A stretch of DNA of 64,000 bases from an uncultured Pseudomonadota bacterium (lineage in GTDB: Bacteria > Pseudomonadota > Gammaproteobacteria > Burkholderiales > CAIKXV01). Below the pieces are notes generated by a model. It had not been told where the DNA came from, ran no database searches, and saw only the letters and a program-made list of their open reading frames with translations. Position numbers and translations under genes: made by a program. The stretch is from assembly GCA_903831455.1 (NCBI GenBank), contig CAIKXV010000201.1, positions 1-64,000 of the forward strand. Direction: 5' to 3'. Shown piece by piece: positions 53,974 through 63,591 of the stretch (position 1 is its first letter; the number at the start of each line of letters is the position of its first letter).

Positions 53974-55503
53974 ATGATGCAGTTCGACAAGTCGGGCAGG
54001 AGCGCGTCGGTTGCGCGCACGGCGGCGACGTTGATTCGTCGCCTGGCAGGAGTCTGGCTGCTTGCGGTCTGCGCATCCATGGTCTCGGGGTGTGCAACAC
54101 GGCCGGTCAACCCGCCCCTCGCCCAGGCCGATGCGAGGGTGGGTTACCGGTTCGAGACGCGGCGAGTGGCGCTTCGCAACCCCGAGAACCTCGTGGTCCT
54201 CGCGTTCTCGGGCGGCGGCACCCGGGCAGCCGCTTTTTCGTACGGGGTGCTCGAGTACCTGCGCAACACCACGGTGACGAACCGGGACGGGGCTCCCGTC
54301 CGGCTGCTCGACGAGGTGGCGGTGATCACAGGGGTTTCGGGCGGCAGTTTCACCGCGCTCGCCTATGGGCTGCACGGCGAGCGTCTTTTCGACCTGTACG
54401 AGGATCGGTTTCTCAAGCGCAACGTCCAGGGCGTGCTCGCCTCGCGTGCCCTGAACCCGACCTACTGGCCGCGCCTGCTGTCGAGCGGCTGGGATCGGTC
54501 CGAGCTCGCGGCCGAGCTGTACGACGAGATCCTCTTTCAAGGCGCCACGTTCGGAGACCTGCTCGATCGCCGGGGTCCGCTGATCCTCGCCTCGGCGACG
54601 GATCTGTCCTCGGGCGCGCGGTTCGTCTTCCACCAGCACACCTTCGACCTGATCTGTTCGGATCTCTCGCGGGTCAGGCTCTCGCGCGCTGCAGCGGCCT
54701 CGTCGGCCGTCCCCGTGCTGCTGTCGCCGGTTACCCTCGACAACTACGGCGGAACCTGCAATCGACGCCGCCCGGACTGGGTCGAGCGATTCATCGGGCA
54801 GGCCGACCCGCCCCGACCGGCCGCTCGCGCGATCCGCGCGCTTCGCGCGCAGGAGGCGTACGGTGACGGCGCTGCGCGGCCGTTCCTCCATCTGGTCGAT
54901 GGTGGGGTGTCGGACAACCTCGGCATGCGCGGCGTGCTCGATGTCCTCGAACTGATGGAGGCGCTCCAGTCGCAGGACGGAGACCCGCTGCTCGACCAGG
55001 TTCGTCGCATCGTGGTGATCGTGGTCAACTCGCTGTCGGTCCCGCCCAACGACTGGGACCAGCGCGCGCGTGCCCCGGGTGCGATCGACGTGCTGCTTCG
55101 GTCGGCCGGAGTGCCGATCGACCATCACTCGTACGAGGCGGTCGAACTGCTCAAGGACACGGCAGCGCGCTGGCGCACCTTGCGCCGGCTTGCGGCGCAG
55201 GACGCATCGATGCTGCAATCGACCGAAGGACTGGCGTACTCGTCGCGCGTGCCGCAGGCGGACCTCTACGCGATCGACGTGTCGTTTCCGGCGCTGGAGG
55301 ATTATGCGGAGTTCGCCTACCTCAACAGCCTGCCGACGTCCTTCACGTTGCCGCCCGAGGCCGTGGATCGCCTGCGAGCCGCGGCGGGCCGCATCCTGCA
55401 AGCGTCGCCGGAATTCCAGCGGCTGCTGAAGGACACCGGTGCGCGAATCGCACCCGGGGAATCGCCGGGTCCAGGCGCGGCATCACGGCTCGATGCGAAG
55501 TGA
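53974..55503 (+). CDS. Patatin-like phospholipase, lipoprotein
   Basis: A 509-aa protein. The leader has a lipobox (MVSGCAT). The patatin features are the oxyanion motif SGGGTRAAAFSYG, the nucleophile elbow TGVSGGSFTA and the Asp of VDGGVSDNLG; Ser and Asp form the catalytic dyad. It is predicted to be a membrane-anchored acyl hydrolase acting in the periplasm or outer membrane. The C-terminal ~200 residues are not recognised. AGGAG precedes ATG 53974. It lies 58 bp after the octaheme cytochrome gene and may belong to the same transcript. Confidence 0.88.
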   Translation: MMQFDKSGRSASVARTAATLIRRLAGVWLLAVCASMVSGCATRPVNPPLAQADARVGYRFETRRVALRNPENLVVLAFSGGGTRAAAFSYGVLEYLRNTTVTNRDGAPVRLLDEVAVITGVSGGSFTALAYGLHGERLFDLYEDRFLKRNVQGVLASRALNPTYWPRLLSSGWDRSELAAELYDEILFQGATFGDLLDRRGPLILASATDLSSGARFVFHQHTFDLICSDLSRVRLSRAAAASSAVPVLLSPVTLDNYGGTCNRRRPDWVERFIGQADPPRPAARAIRALRAQEAYGDGAARPFLHLVDGGVSDNLGMRGVLDVLELMEALQSQDGDPLLDQVRRIVVIVVNSLSVPPNDWDQRARAPGAIDVLLRSAGVPIDHHSYEAVELLKDTAARWRTLRRLAAQDASMLQSTEGLAYSSRVPQADLYAIDVSFPALEDYAEFAYLNSLPTSFTLPPEAVDRLRAAAGRILQASPEFQRLLKDTGARIAPGESPGPGAASRLDAK

Positions 55504-55568
55504 CGTATGCTGGTCGCGGCAGCCGCGGATCCGCGACGGGTCTGCCTGCAACCCGTGGAGAACCTGCG

Positions 55569-55790
55569 ATGAACCGGACGCCCGATCCTACCCCCACCTC
55601 TGCTCAGTGGCGCAGCCGAGCGGTCTACGCGACCTACGGGCTGTCGGCACTGGTGGGGCTGGTGGCCGGTTTCCAGTTCGGCGCGAGGGCAGGGGGCCTT
55701 GTGATCGGAGTGGTGGCCTCGATCAACGCGGCGGTGTTCCTGGCCCTGATCTGCGGAGGGCTGGCCGAACGAATGCTGCCGCGACGCTGA
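55569..55790 (+). CDS. Small two-helix membrane protein, unknown function
   Basis: A 73-aa protein with a Pro/Thr-rich N-terminus and two hydrophobic segments (AVYATYGLSALVGLVAGFQF and GLVIGVVASINAAVFLALIC), ending in Arg-Arg. ATG 55569 has GGAGA upstream. It is 65 bp after the patatin gene on the same strand and convergent with the small peptide gene behind pucC. No family was recognised. Confidence 0.6.
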   Translation: MNRTPDPTPTSAQWRSRAVYATYGLSALVGLVAGFQFGARAGGLVIGVVASINAAVFLALICGGLAERMLPRR

Positions 55791-55822
55791 GCGCCACGGC
55801 GGCTCGTGCTGGAGAGAGGCTC

Positions 55823-55915
55823 TCAGCGGCGACGGTTGCGCTCGCTGAACGTGTTCAGCAGCCAGAAGGCGACGACGACGACCCACGCCAGCAGCAGCAG
55901 TTGCCAGATTTCCAT
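55823..55915 (-). CDS. Putative 30-aa single-helix membrane peptide downstream of pucC
   Basis: This short frame encodes one hydrophobic helix (EIWQLLLLAWVVVVAFWLLN) followed by a basic tail (SERNRRR). A ribosome site (GGGGA) precedes ATG 55915 at good spacing. It lies 67 bp after the pucC stop on the same strand, so it may be part of the puc transcript. The Trp-rich helix and cytosolic Arg tail are compatible with a small antenna-associated peptide, but no homologue was recognised. It could also be a chance frame. Confidence 0.45.
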   Translation of the reverse strand: MEIWQLLLLAWVVVVAFWLLNTFSERNRRR

Positions 55916-55982
55916 GACGGTCCCCAGGGTTTGTGGTTGGTGGAGGTGCGCCAGCGGGCGCGCGGAGAGTTGAACGCCGGAT

Positions 55983-57416
55983 TCAGCGGCTACCCGCCTC
56001 GACCGGCGGATGCAGCAGCCTCGAACCGGTCGCGGCATTCGCCAGGGGAAGCATGACGAGCAGGGTAACCACCAGCAGCGCCATCTCGGCGCAGTAGACG
56101 ACGAGATACCCGGTGGCGGCGTCCAGCCCGGTCGCACCCGGCGCGATGCCCGCAATCGCGTTCACGACGTCGCGGAGAATACCCCCGAGGACCACGCCGA
56201 GACCGGCTGCCGTGGCCTGCACAGCCCCCCAGGCGCCCAGCGCAAGGCCGGTATGCTCCGGCGGGGCGTGTTGCATGGTGGCCGTCAGCGTGCCGTGGCC
56301 GAACAGCCCGCCGCCGACGCCCACCAGCAGCACGCCCAGCGCGAACAGCGGCAGGTTCCCTGCAGGCGCGGCCAGCGAGATGGCCATGAATGCAGGTATG
56401 CCGACCGCGGCTCCCGCGATGGCCATGCGAAACGCATCGGTCCCGCGGGAGAGAATCACCGAGGCGAACGCGAAGCCTGCAAGGCCACCCAGGGCGAGGG
56501 TCGCGGTCAGCAGGGTGGTCGATCCGATCGACATCGACAGCACCTGGCCCCCGTAGGGCTCCAGCAGGACATCCTGCATGCCGAAGGCCAGCGTGCCGAG
56601 CCCGATCGCGAGCAGGCGGCGCCGCGCGTTGGGGCCGCCGGCGTATACGCGCCATGCATCGATGAAGCCGGGGGCAGGCTCGTGCGCCGCGCGCCGGCGC
56701 CCCGGACGGCGCGTCTCCTGTTTCCAGAGGGCCAGCCCGTTGAGCACGAGCGTCGCGACGGCCGACCCCTGGATGACCTGCACGAGGCGACCGGGCGAGA
56801 AGTCGGACAGCAGCCAGCCGAACAGCACGGCCGAGCCCATCGAACCCAGAAGCAGCATCACGTACATGAGTCCGACGACGCGCGGCTGCGAGCGGGGAGC
56901 CACCAGATCGGTGGCGAGCGCCAGTCCGGCCGTCTGGGTGGTGTGTACCCCTGCGCCCACGAGCAGGAAGGCGAGCCCTGCAGCCAGCTGCCCGATCCAG
57001 GTGGGCCACTGATCCGACTGGCCCGCGCCGGACAGGACGAGCAGCGCGAAGGGCATGATCGCCAGCCCGCCGAACTGGATCAGCGTTCCCATCCACATGA
57101 AAGGGACGCGACGCCACCCCAGCGCCGATCGGTGGTGATCGGAACGGAATCCCACGAGCGCCCGCATCGGCGCGTAGAGCACCGGCAGCGAGACCATGAT
57201 CGCGACCAGCGCGGCGGGTACGCCCAGCTCGACGATCATCACGCGGTTCAGCGTGCCGACGAGCAGCACCAGCGCCATGCCGACGGCGACCTGGAACAGG
57301 GACAGGCGCAGCAGGCGCGCGAGCGGCAGGTCGGCGCTGGCTGCGTCCGCGAACGGCAGAAAGCGCGGTCCCAGGCGCGCCCACGCGCGTCCAAGGGGGC
57401 CTGCAGTTCGGCTCAT
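55983..57416 (-). CDS. pucC: PucC, light-harvesting complex assembly protein (BCH2/MFS family)
   Basis: A 477-aa membrane protein with about 12 helices of the PucC/LhaA family, required for assembly or stability of LH antenna complexes. Family motifs are LVGTLNRVMIVELGVPAALV, LYAPMRALVGFRSDHHRSAL, GWRRVPFMWMGTLIQFGGLA and FGMQDVLLEPYGGQVLSMS. ATG 57416 has GGAGA upstream; longer frames were rejected. It lies 155 bp after pucA on the same strand, with a strong hairpin between them, which is the usual way the pigment-binding genes are expressed in excess over pucC. Confidence 0.95.
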   Translation of the reverse strand: MSRTAGPLGRAWARLGPRFLPFADAASADLPLARLLRLSLFQVAVGMALVLLVGTLNRVMIVELGVPAALVAIMVSLPVLYAPMRALVGFRSDHHRSALGWRRVPFMWMGTLIQFGGLAIMPFALLVLSGAGQSDQWPTWIGQLAAGLAFLLVGAGVHTTQTAGLALATDLVAPRSQPRVVGLMYVMLLLGSMGSAVLFGWLLSDFSPGRLVQVIQGSAVATLVLNGLALWKQETRRPGRRRAAHEPAPGFIDAWRVYAGGPNARRRLLAIGLGTLAFGMQDVLLEPYGGQVLSMSIGSTTLLTATLALGGLAGFAFASVILSRGTDAFRMAIAGAAVGIPAFMAISLAAPAGNLPLFALGVLLVGVGGGLFGHGTLTATMQHAPPEHTGLALGAWGAVQATAAGLGVVLGGILRDVVNAIAGIAPGATGLDAATGYLVVYCAEMALLVVTLLVMLPLANAATGSRLLHPPVEAGSR

Positions 57417-57496
57417 TGCATTCTCCGCGGTCGGACCCGGCTCGCGCAGGACCCTCGGTCGGTGGAGAGATACGTGCCGCTCGGGTGGGGCGGGAT

Positions 57497-57527
57497 GCGG
57501 TCCCGGACCGCCGAGGTCCGGGACCGC
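57497..57527 (-). other. 13-bp intercistronic hairpin between pucA and pucC
   Basis: GCGGTCCCGGACC and GGTCCGGGACCGC form a perfect 13-bp, GC-rich stem with a 5-nt loop. It begins about 45 bp after the pucA stop and lies 81 bp before pucC, and no T-tract follows. In photosynthetic bacteria such structures stabilise the short BA transcript and attenuate downstream expression (established for puf/puc operons; inference here). Confidence 0.8.
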
Positions 57528-57571
57528 CGGAGCGGGGCGCAAGGCCTCACCCCGTGTTCCTCATGCGGACA

Positions 57572-57775
57572 CTACTTCTTCGCCGCGGGCGGCGCGGCTG
57601 CGGCCTGCGCAGAGGCCTGCGCGGTCGCGGTCTTGCCGTTGAGGAAGGTCTTCACCCACGTGGTGTTCGTGAGCAGCGCGACGTGCACCGCGAACGAACC
57701 GATGGCCACCGCGCTCAGGAAGAGCGGGATGCCGACCGAAGGCTTCACCACGAGCCAGATTTTTCCGTAGATCAT
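57572..57775 (-). CDS. pucA: LH2 antenna alpha subunit, with B820-type Phe44-Leu45
   Basis: A 67-aa single-helix antenna polypeptide. The N-terminus GKIWLVVKPSVGIPLFL is the LH2 alpha consensus. His31 in AVHVALL ligates the B850-site bacteriochlorophyll. After NTTW, residues 44 and 45 are Phe-Leu, where B800-850 complexes have Tyr-Trp. The tail (AQASAQAAAAPPAAKK) is an Ala/Pro-rich extension similar in kind to that of Rubrivivax LH2 alpha. ATG 57775 has AGGAG upstream. It lies 15 bp after pucB, the standard beta-alpha order. Two hydrogen-bond residues are lost, so blue-shifted absorption is expected. Confidence 0.95.
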   Translation of the reverse strand: MIYGKIWLVVKPSVGIPLFLSAVAIGSFAVHVALLTNTTWVKTFLNGKTATAQASAQAAAAPPAAKK

Positions 57776-57790
57776 GTCGAGCTCCTCGGT

Positions 57791-57946
57791 TTACTTGAGC
57801 CAGGGCGAATAGATGTAGGCGAGCAGGTGAGCGAGCGCCGCGATCATCCCGAAGATCTGCGTGCCCTGGATCAGGTGGCGGTGCAGTTCCTCGGATTCGG
57901 CCTCGGTCAGGCCTGTCGGCCACACCTTGTCTTTCGCGTCTTCCAT
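57791..57946 (-). CDS. pucB: LH2 antenna beta subunit
   Basis: A 51-aa antenna polypeptide. EAESEELHRHLIQGTQIF carries the first His, near the B800 site. AALAHLLAYIYSPWLK carries the His ligand of the B850-site pigment and the C-terminal aromatic/Trp cap. The Arg that contacts B800 in Rhodoblastus acidophilus (GTRVF) is Gln here (GTQIF). AGGAG precedes ATG 57946; a longer frame starting at 58078 overlaps the promoter and was rejected. It is the first gene of the puc operon, with a leader of about 100 nt. Confidence 0.95.
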   Translation of the reverse strand: MEDAKDKVWPTGLTEAESEELHRHLIQGTQIFGMIAALAHLLAYIYSPWLK

Positions 57947-58061
57947 GGTGGGTACTCCTAGTGAGACGTGAGTCTTCGTGCGTAACCCGCACGCGGGCTG
58001 CCGGTTCCCCGTCGGTGCGACTGCCCCGACGCCCCCCCGGCGTACCGGTGTTGCGGTTGTC

Positions 58062-59713
<1,652 letters not shown>

Positions 59714-60160
59714 CGGCGCTGCGGACGGAGCGTGGGCCGGGACGCTCGCGCGCGGTCGACGATCCTCCGGCCACCGTGACCCCGACCGGCGAGCCCGGTC
59801 GGGCCCGGACGCCCCCCGGGTCAACGCGACGGGCTCGGATCGCCGCGTCGCAGCGTAGCGGTAGACGGGCGGGTGGATGCACTGTCCCGGTCCGCGGCGA
59901 GGGCGTTGCCTGATCGGCGCATGCTGCGCCGATGTTGCGCAGCATGAGTGATGGATCGACCGAAATCCCCAAGCGTCAGTATTGTCGCCCAGGCAGCGGT
60001 TGTGCAACGCAAAACTGTGGCTTACAGTATGAGGGCGACGCTTCGGGCGCCGGACCACTCGCGCTGAAGGGGGCTTTGCGGGGGCGCTGGATGCTCCCGG
60101 GTGCTGCGCAGCACCACGCGGTGACGGCGAACGGTTTCCGAACTACACACTGGGGGTATC
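59714..60160. promoter_or_regulatory. Intergenic region upstream of the FabG-like gene, with palindromes
   Basis: This is the longest gap in the window (447 bp). It contains a 10-bp hairpin, CATGCTGCGC/GCGCAGCATG (59920-59946, 7-nt loop), and a 14-bp perfect palindrome GTGCTGCGCAGCAC (60101-60114). Both share a TGCTGCGC core. A weak sigma-70-like pair, TTGTGC (60000-60005) and TACAGT (60023-60028) with a 17-bp spacer, lies between them. No gene was recognised in the rest. The repeated core suggests a regulator binding on both sides of the promoter (inference). Confidence 0.45.
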
Positions 60161-60901
60161 GTGCGACTCAAGGACAAGGTGGCCATCGTGACGGGCGCGG
60201 CCCGAGGCATCGGGCAGGCGACTGCGTTCAAGTTCGCGCGCGAGGGCGCGAAGGTCGTGGTGTGCGACCTCACCCCCGAACTGATCGGGGAGACCGTCAA
60301 GTCGATCCGGGACGCCGGGGGCGATGCGATCGGCTCGATCGTGGATGTCCGGGATATCGCCACCCTTCGCCAGATGGTCGATGAGGCGGTCGCGAACTGG
60401 GGGCGGATCGACGTGCTCGTCAACAACGCGGGCATCGTGAAGGACGCGCAACTGAAGAACATGACCGAGGAGCAATTCGATCTGGTCGTCGAGATCAACC
60501 TCAAGGGCGTCTACAACTGCACGCGCGCGGTGGTCGATACCATGCTCGCCCAGCAGTCGGGCGTGATCCTCAGCACCTCGTCGGTCGTGGGCCTCTACGG
60601 CAACTTCGGCCAGACCAACTACGCGGCCACCAAGGGCGCGGTGATCAGCATGACCAAGACCTGGGCGAAGGAACTGGGTCGCAAGGGCATCCGCGCGAAC
60701 GCGGTCTGCCCCGGATTCATCGGGACGACCATCCTCAACTCCATGCCCGAGCGCGTGCTTCGCGCGATGGAGGAAAGGGTGCCCCTGGGCCGGCTGGGGC
60801 GCCCCGAGGAGATCGCCGATGCGTTCGCCTTCCTCGCGTCCGACGAGGCCAGCTACATCAACGGGGCCATCCTCGAGGTCGGGGGCGGCGTCACCCTCTG
60901 A
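60161..60901 (+). CDS. FabG-like short-chain dehydrogenase (3-oxoacyl-ACP/acetoacetyl-CoA reductase type)
   Basis: A 246-aa classical SDR close to FabG in length and sequence: VTGAARGIGQATAFKFAREG, VNNAGI, STSSVVGLYGNFGQTNYAAT (Ser and Tyr of the catalytic set, Lys following) and the ending LASDEASYINGAILEVGGG. It is not in a fatty-acid operon, so it may reduce another 3-oxoacyl thioester or act in polyhydroxyalkanoate or aromatic metabolism. The start is GTG 60161 behind TGGGGG. It is convergent with the OYE gene, and the two coding regions overlap by 11 bp. Confidence 0.9.
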   Translation: MRLKDKVAIVTGAARGIGQATAFKFAREGAKVVVCDLTPELIGETVKSIRDAGGDAIGSIVDVRDIATLRQMVDEAVANWGRIDVLVNNAGIVKDAQLKNMTEEQFDLVVEINLKGVYNCTRAVVDTMLAQQSGVILSTSSVVGLYGNFGQTNYAATKGAVISMTKTWAKELGRKGIRANAVCPGFIGTTILNSMPERVLRAMEERVPLGRLGRPEEIADAFAFLASDEASYINGAILEVGGGVTL

Positions 60902-61991
60902 GCAGCGCGGCGCCGGGCCACAGCGGCTCGCTCGCGCGCTCGTATTGCGGAGCGCTTGGCAGGCGGTCGCCCAGTTCCAGAGCCGCCTGCCACGGCCACC
61001 GAGGGTTGAACAGCAGGGCTCGCGCGATCGCGACCTGGTCGGCGTGGCCTTCGGAGAGGATCTCCTCGGCCTGCCGGGCGCGAACGATCATGCCGACCGC
61101 GCAGGTCGGCATCCCGGTCGCCTTCCTCACGGCCTGCGCCAGCGGCACCTGGTAGCCGGGCGAGACCGGTATGCGTGCTCGCGTCGACACGCCGCCACTC
61201 GAGACGGTGACGTAGTCGCAGCCCAGTTCCTTCAGCGCACCGGCGAAGGCGATCGCGTCCTGCACGTCCCAACCGCCATCCACCCAGTCCGATCCGTGGA
61301 TGCGCACGCCCATCGGCCGTTCGGAGGGCCACTGCTCGCGCATGGCGGCGAACACCTCCAGCGGAAAGCGCATCCGGGCGTCGCGGCTGCCGCCCCAGGC
61401 ATCCCGACGCTGGTTCGACAGCGGCGAGAGGAAGGTCGAGAGCAGGTAGCCGTGCGCCGCGTGCACCTCGATCAGGTCGATGCCCAGCCGCGCAGCCCTG
61501 CGGGTGGCGCCGACAAAGGCATCGCGTACGGCAGCCAGGTCGTCGGCCGACGCCTCGCGCGGGGTGGGCCATCCCTCCCCGAAGGGCAGCGCGGAGGGCG
61601 CCAGCGTGGGCCACGGATCCTCTCCGGATCCCAGCGCGGCGCGCCCTTGCCAGGGGCGTGCGCTGGAGGCCTTGCGCCCTGCGTGCCCCAGCTGCAAGCC
61701 GATGGGCGTGGCCGAGTGCGCGCGCAGGAAGCGCAGCACGCGGTCGAGCGCCTGCTCGTTGGCGTCGTCGTAGAGCCCGCAGCAGCCGTGGGTGATCCGG
61801 CCGTCTCGGGTGACGTGGGTGGCCTCGATCACGAGCAGGCCGGCCCCCGAGAGGGCGAGAGTGCCCAGGTGCATCAGGTGCCAGTCGCTCATGCACCCGT
61901 CGTTTGCACTGTACTGGCACATCGGGGAGATCTGGATGCGGTTGGGCAGCTCCAGTCCACGGAGGCTGAGCGGGGAGAACAGCAGCGACAT
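60891..61991 (-). CDS. Old yellow enzyme-family NADH:flavin oxidoreductase (YqjM-like)
   Basis: A 366-aa FMN-dependent ene-reductase. PNRIQISPMCQYSANDGCMS has the Cys typical of the YqjM (thermophilic-like) OYE subclass. LQLGHAGRKASSARPW and DLIEVHAAHGYLLSTFLSPL hold FMN/substrate His residues, and VAIARALLFNPRWPW is the C-terminal phosphate-binding end. It reduces activated C=C bonds at NAD(P)H expense. GGAGG precedes ATG 61991. It lies 29 bp after the SLC13-like transporter gene, probably as one operon. Confidence 0.92.
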   Translation of the reverse strand: MSLLFSPLSLRGLELPNRIQISPMCQYSANDGCMSDWHLMHLGTLALSGAGLLVIEATHVTRDGRITHGCCGLYDDANEQALDRVLRFLRAHSATPIGLQLGHAGRKASSARPWQGRAALGSGEDPWPTLAPSALPFGEGWPTPREASADDLAAVRDAFVGATRRAARLGIDLIEVHAAHGYLLSTFLSPLSNQRRDAWGGSRDARMRFPLEVFAAMREQWPSERPMGVRIHGSDWVDGGWDVQDAIAFAGALKELGCDYVTVSSGGVSTRARIPVSPGYQVPLAQAVRKATGMPTCAVGMIVRARQAEEILSEGHADQVAIARALLFNPRWPWQAALELGDRLPSAPQYERASEPLWPGAALLRG

Positions 61992-62020
61992 TCGGGTTTC
62001 CTCCGAAGCGGATGGACGGG

Positions 62021-63409
62021 TCAGTGGATCGGGGTGAAGTAACCCAGCAGCCACCACCAGAGCCAGTTCAGCGGCCAGAGCAGCATGATGGTCATCAGCG
62101 CCTGCCACAGGAAGATGCGCGCGGCATCGCGTGTCGAAACCCCGGCGGCATACATGCCCACGACGACCGGTGGCACCTGGTAGGGCAGCAGCACGGTCGA
62201 GAAGCCGATCGCGAAGGTCATCAGAACGGTCTTCATCGACCATCCGGTCGCCTGCGCGAGCTCGGCGGCCATCGAGGCGAGGACTGCAGGTTGGCCCGGG
62301 CTGGTGGCGACCATGGCCGTGCCGGTCGACAGCAACGAGAGCACCTGGAAATTCCAGAAGTCCGCACCGGGCGCGAGCCCCAGTATCGCCGGCAGGTCCG
62401 CGAACAGCGTCGTGCCGAGCCGCGTGGCCTCGATCAGCGCGCCCACGCCGAGCACCGCACCGATGTAGAAGAAGCTCGCCAGACGCACGCGCTCGTTGAA
62501 GGTGTGGATGTCGAGCAGCCCCACGCGCGGCAGCAGGCAGACGAGCCCGGCGCCCAGTCCGACCCAGCCGGGCCGGATATGGTGCAGGAAGTCGGTCGCC
62601 CACAATCCGAGCGCGCTGGACAGGATCACCGCCATTCGCCACTCCGCGGGCGACAGGGGGGGAAGAGGTGCTGCAGGCGCGGAGGACGGCTGCACGCGTG
62701 CCGGGAACAGCCAGTACAGCAGCGCGATGGTCAGCGTCGCCTTGGCGACGGCCTGTATGGGGAAGTGCAAGCGGAGGTATTCAAGGTAGAGGATCTGTAC
62801 CCCATGCATGCCCTCTGCGGTTCCCGCCAGGACCAGGTTGGGAATGTTGGCCGGCAGGATGGTCGCCCCGACCTGGAAACTGCTGGTGAGCATCGCCAGC
62901 ATGATCCCGAGGAAGCCGCGACTCCCGGGAGGCAGCCCCAGGCGCTCGCAGAACGCAAGCAGGATGGGGATGAGCAGCAGGATGCGCGCGATCGTCGCCG
63001 GCATCAGGAAGCAGAGAATGCTGCTCACCAGCGTGACGCCGGCCAGGGCAGCGAGGTAGCTGTGGCTGAAGGGGCCGAGCAGGCGGGAGGCGAGGCGCAA
63101 ACCTAGCCCGGAGATGCGTACGGCCTCTGCGAGGATCAGCCCCCCGAAGACGAGCCACAGCGTGCTGGTGGTGAACCCCGAGAAGACGACGGTGGAGGGC
63201 ACCACCGCGGTCAGGGCGGCGAGCAGCAGGAACAGCATCGCCACCAGGTATTCCGGCAGCGCACTGCTCGCCCAGAGCCCGACGGCGAACAGCACCAGGG
63301 CGCCGGCCTTGAACGTGAGCGCCTGAGCGGGATCGGCGACCGGCCACAGGTACAGCATGGCGGAGGCCAGTACGACCAGGCCGCCAATGAGCCGGGAGAT
63401 CTGACGCAT
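62021..63409 (-). CDS. SLC13/DASS-type anion (dicarboxylate or sulfate) transporter
   Basis: A 462-aa membrane carrier with about 12 hydrophobic segments. LVFGGLILAEAVRISGLGLR, FQVGATILPANIPNLVLAGT and MVATSPGQPAVLASMAAEL resemble the paired Ser-Asn-Thr-type hairpins of the DASS/ArsB-like superfamily. The substrate is likely a di- or tricarboxylate, or an inorganic anion. The start is ATG 63409, with a weak ribosome site. It is followed by the OYE gene and is divergent from a DapA-family gene, suggesting uptake of an organic acid (inference). Confidence 0.85.
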   Translation of the reverse strand: MRQISRLIGGLVVLASAMLYLWPVADPAQALTFKAGALVLFAVGLWASSALPEYLVAMLFLLLAALTAVVPSTVVFSGFTTSTLWLVFGGLILAEAVRISGLGLRLASRLLGPFSHSYLAALAGVTLVSSILCFLMPATIARILLLIPILLAFCERLGLPPGSRGFLGIMLAMLTSSFQVGATILPANIPNLVLAGTAEGMHGVQILYLEYLRLHFPIQAVAKATLTIALLYWLFPARVQPSSAPAAPLPPLSPAEWRMAVILSSALGLWATDFLHHIRPGWVGLGAGLVCLLPRVGLLDIHTFNERVRLASFFYIGAVLGVGALIEATRLGTTLFADLPAILGLAPGADFWNFQVLSLLSTGTAMVATSPGQPAVLASMAAELAQATGWSMKTVLMTFAIGFSTVLLPYQVPPVVVGMYAAGVSTRDAARIFLWQALMTIMLLWPLNWLWWWLLGYFTPIH

Positions 63410-63591
63410 GGAAACGGGCCTGCGGGGCGCGTGCAGCGAGCGTGACGGGTGGGTCGAGGCTACCCGGCCCGACGCATGGGGGCAAGCGAACGAGCGCACC
63501 GGCCCCGTCGCCGCGGCATGCCCCGGGGCCAGCTTGCGCCGGCCGTATAATCCGGGCACTCCGCCCGGAGGGCGGCTCCCGGAGAGTCTCG

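Noticed and set aside
57572-57946. pufBA (LH1) identity for the antenna pair
   Set aside because: The alpha N-terminus GKIW..VVKPSVGIP and NTTW fit LH2, the operon continues with pucC, and no pufLM follow.
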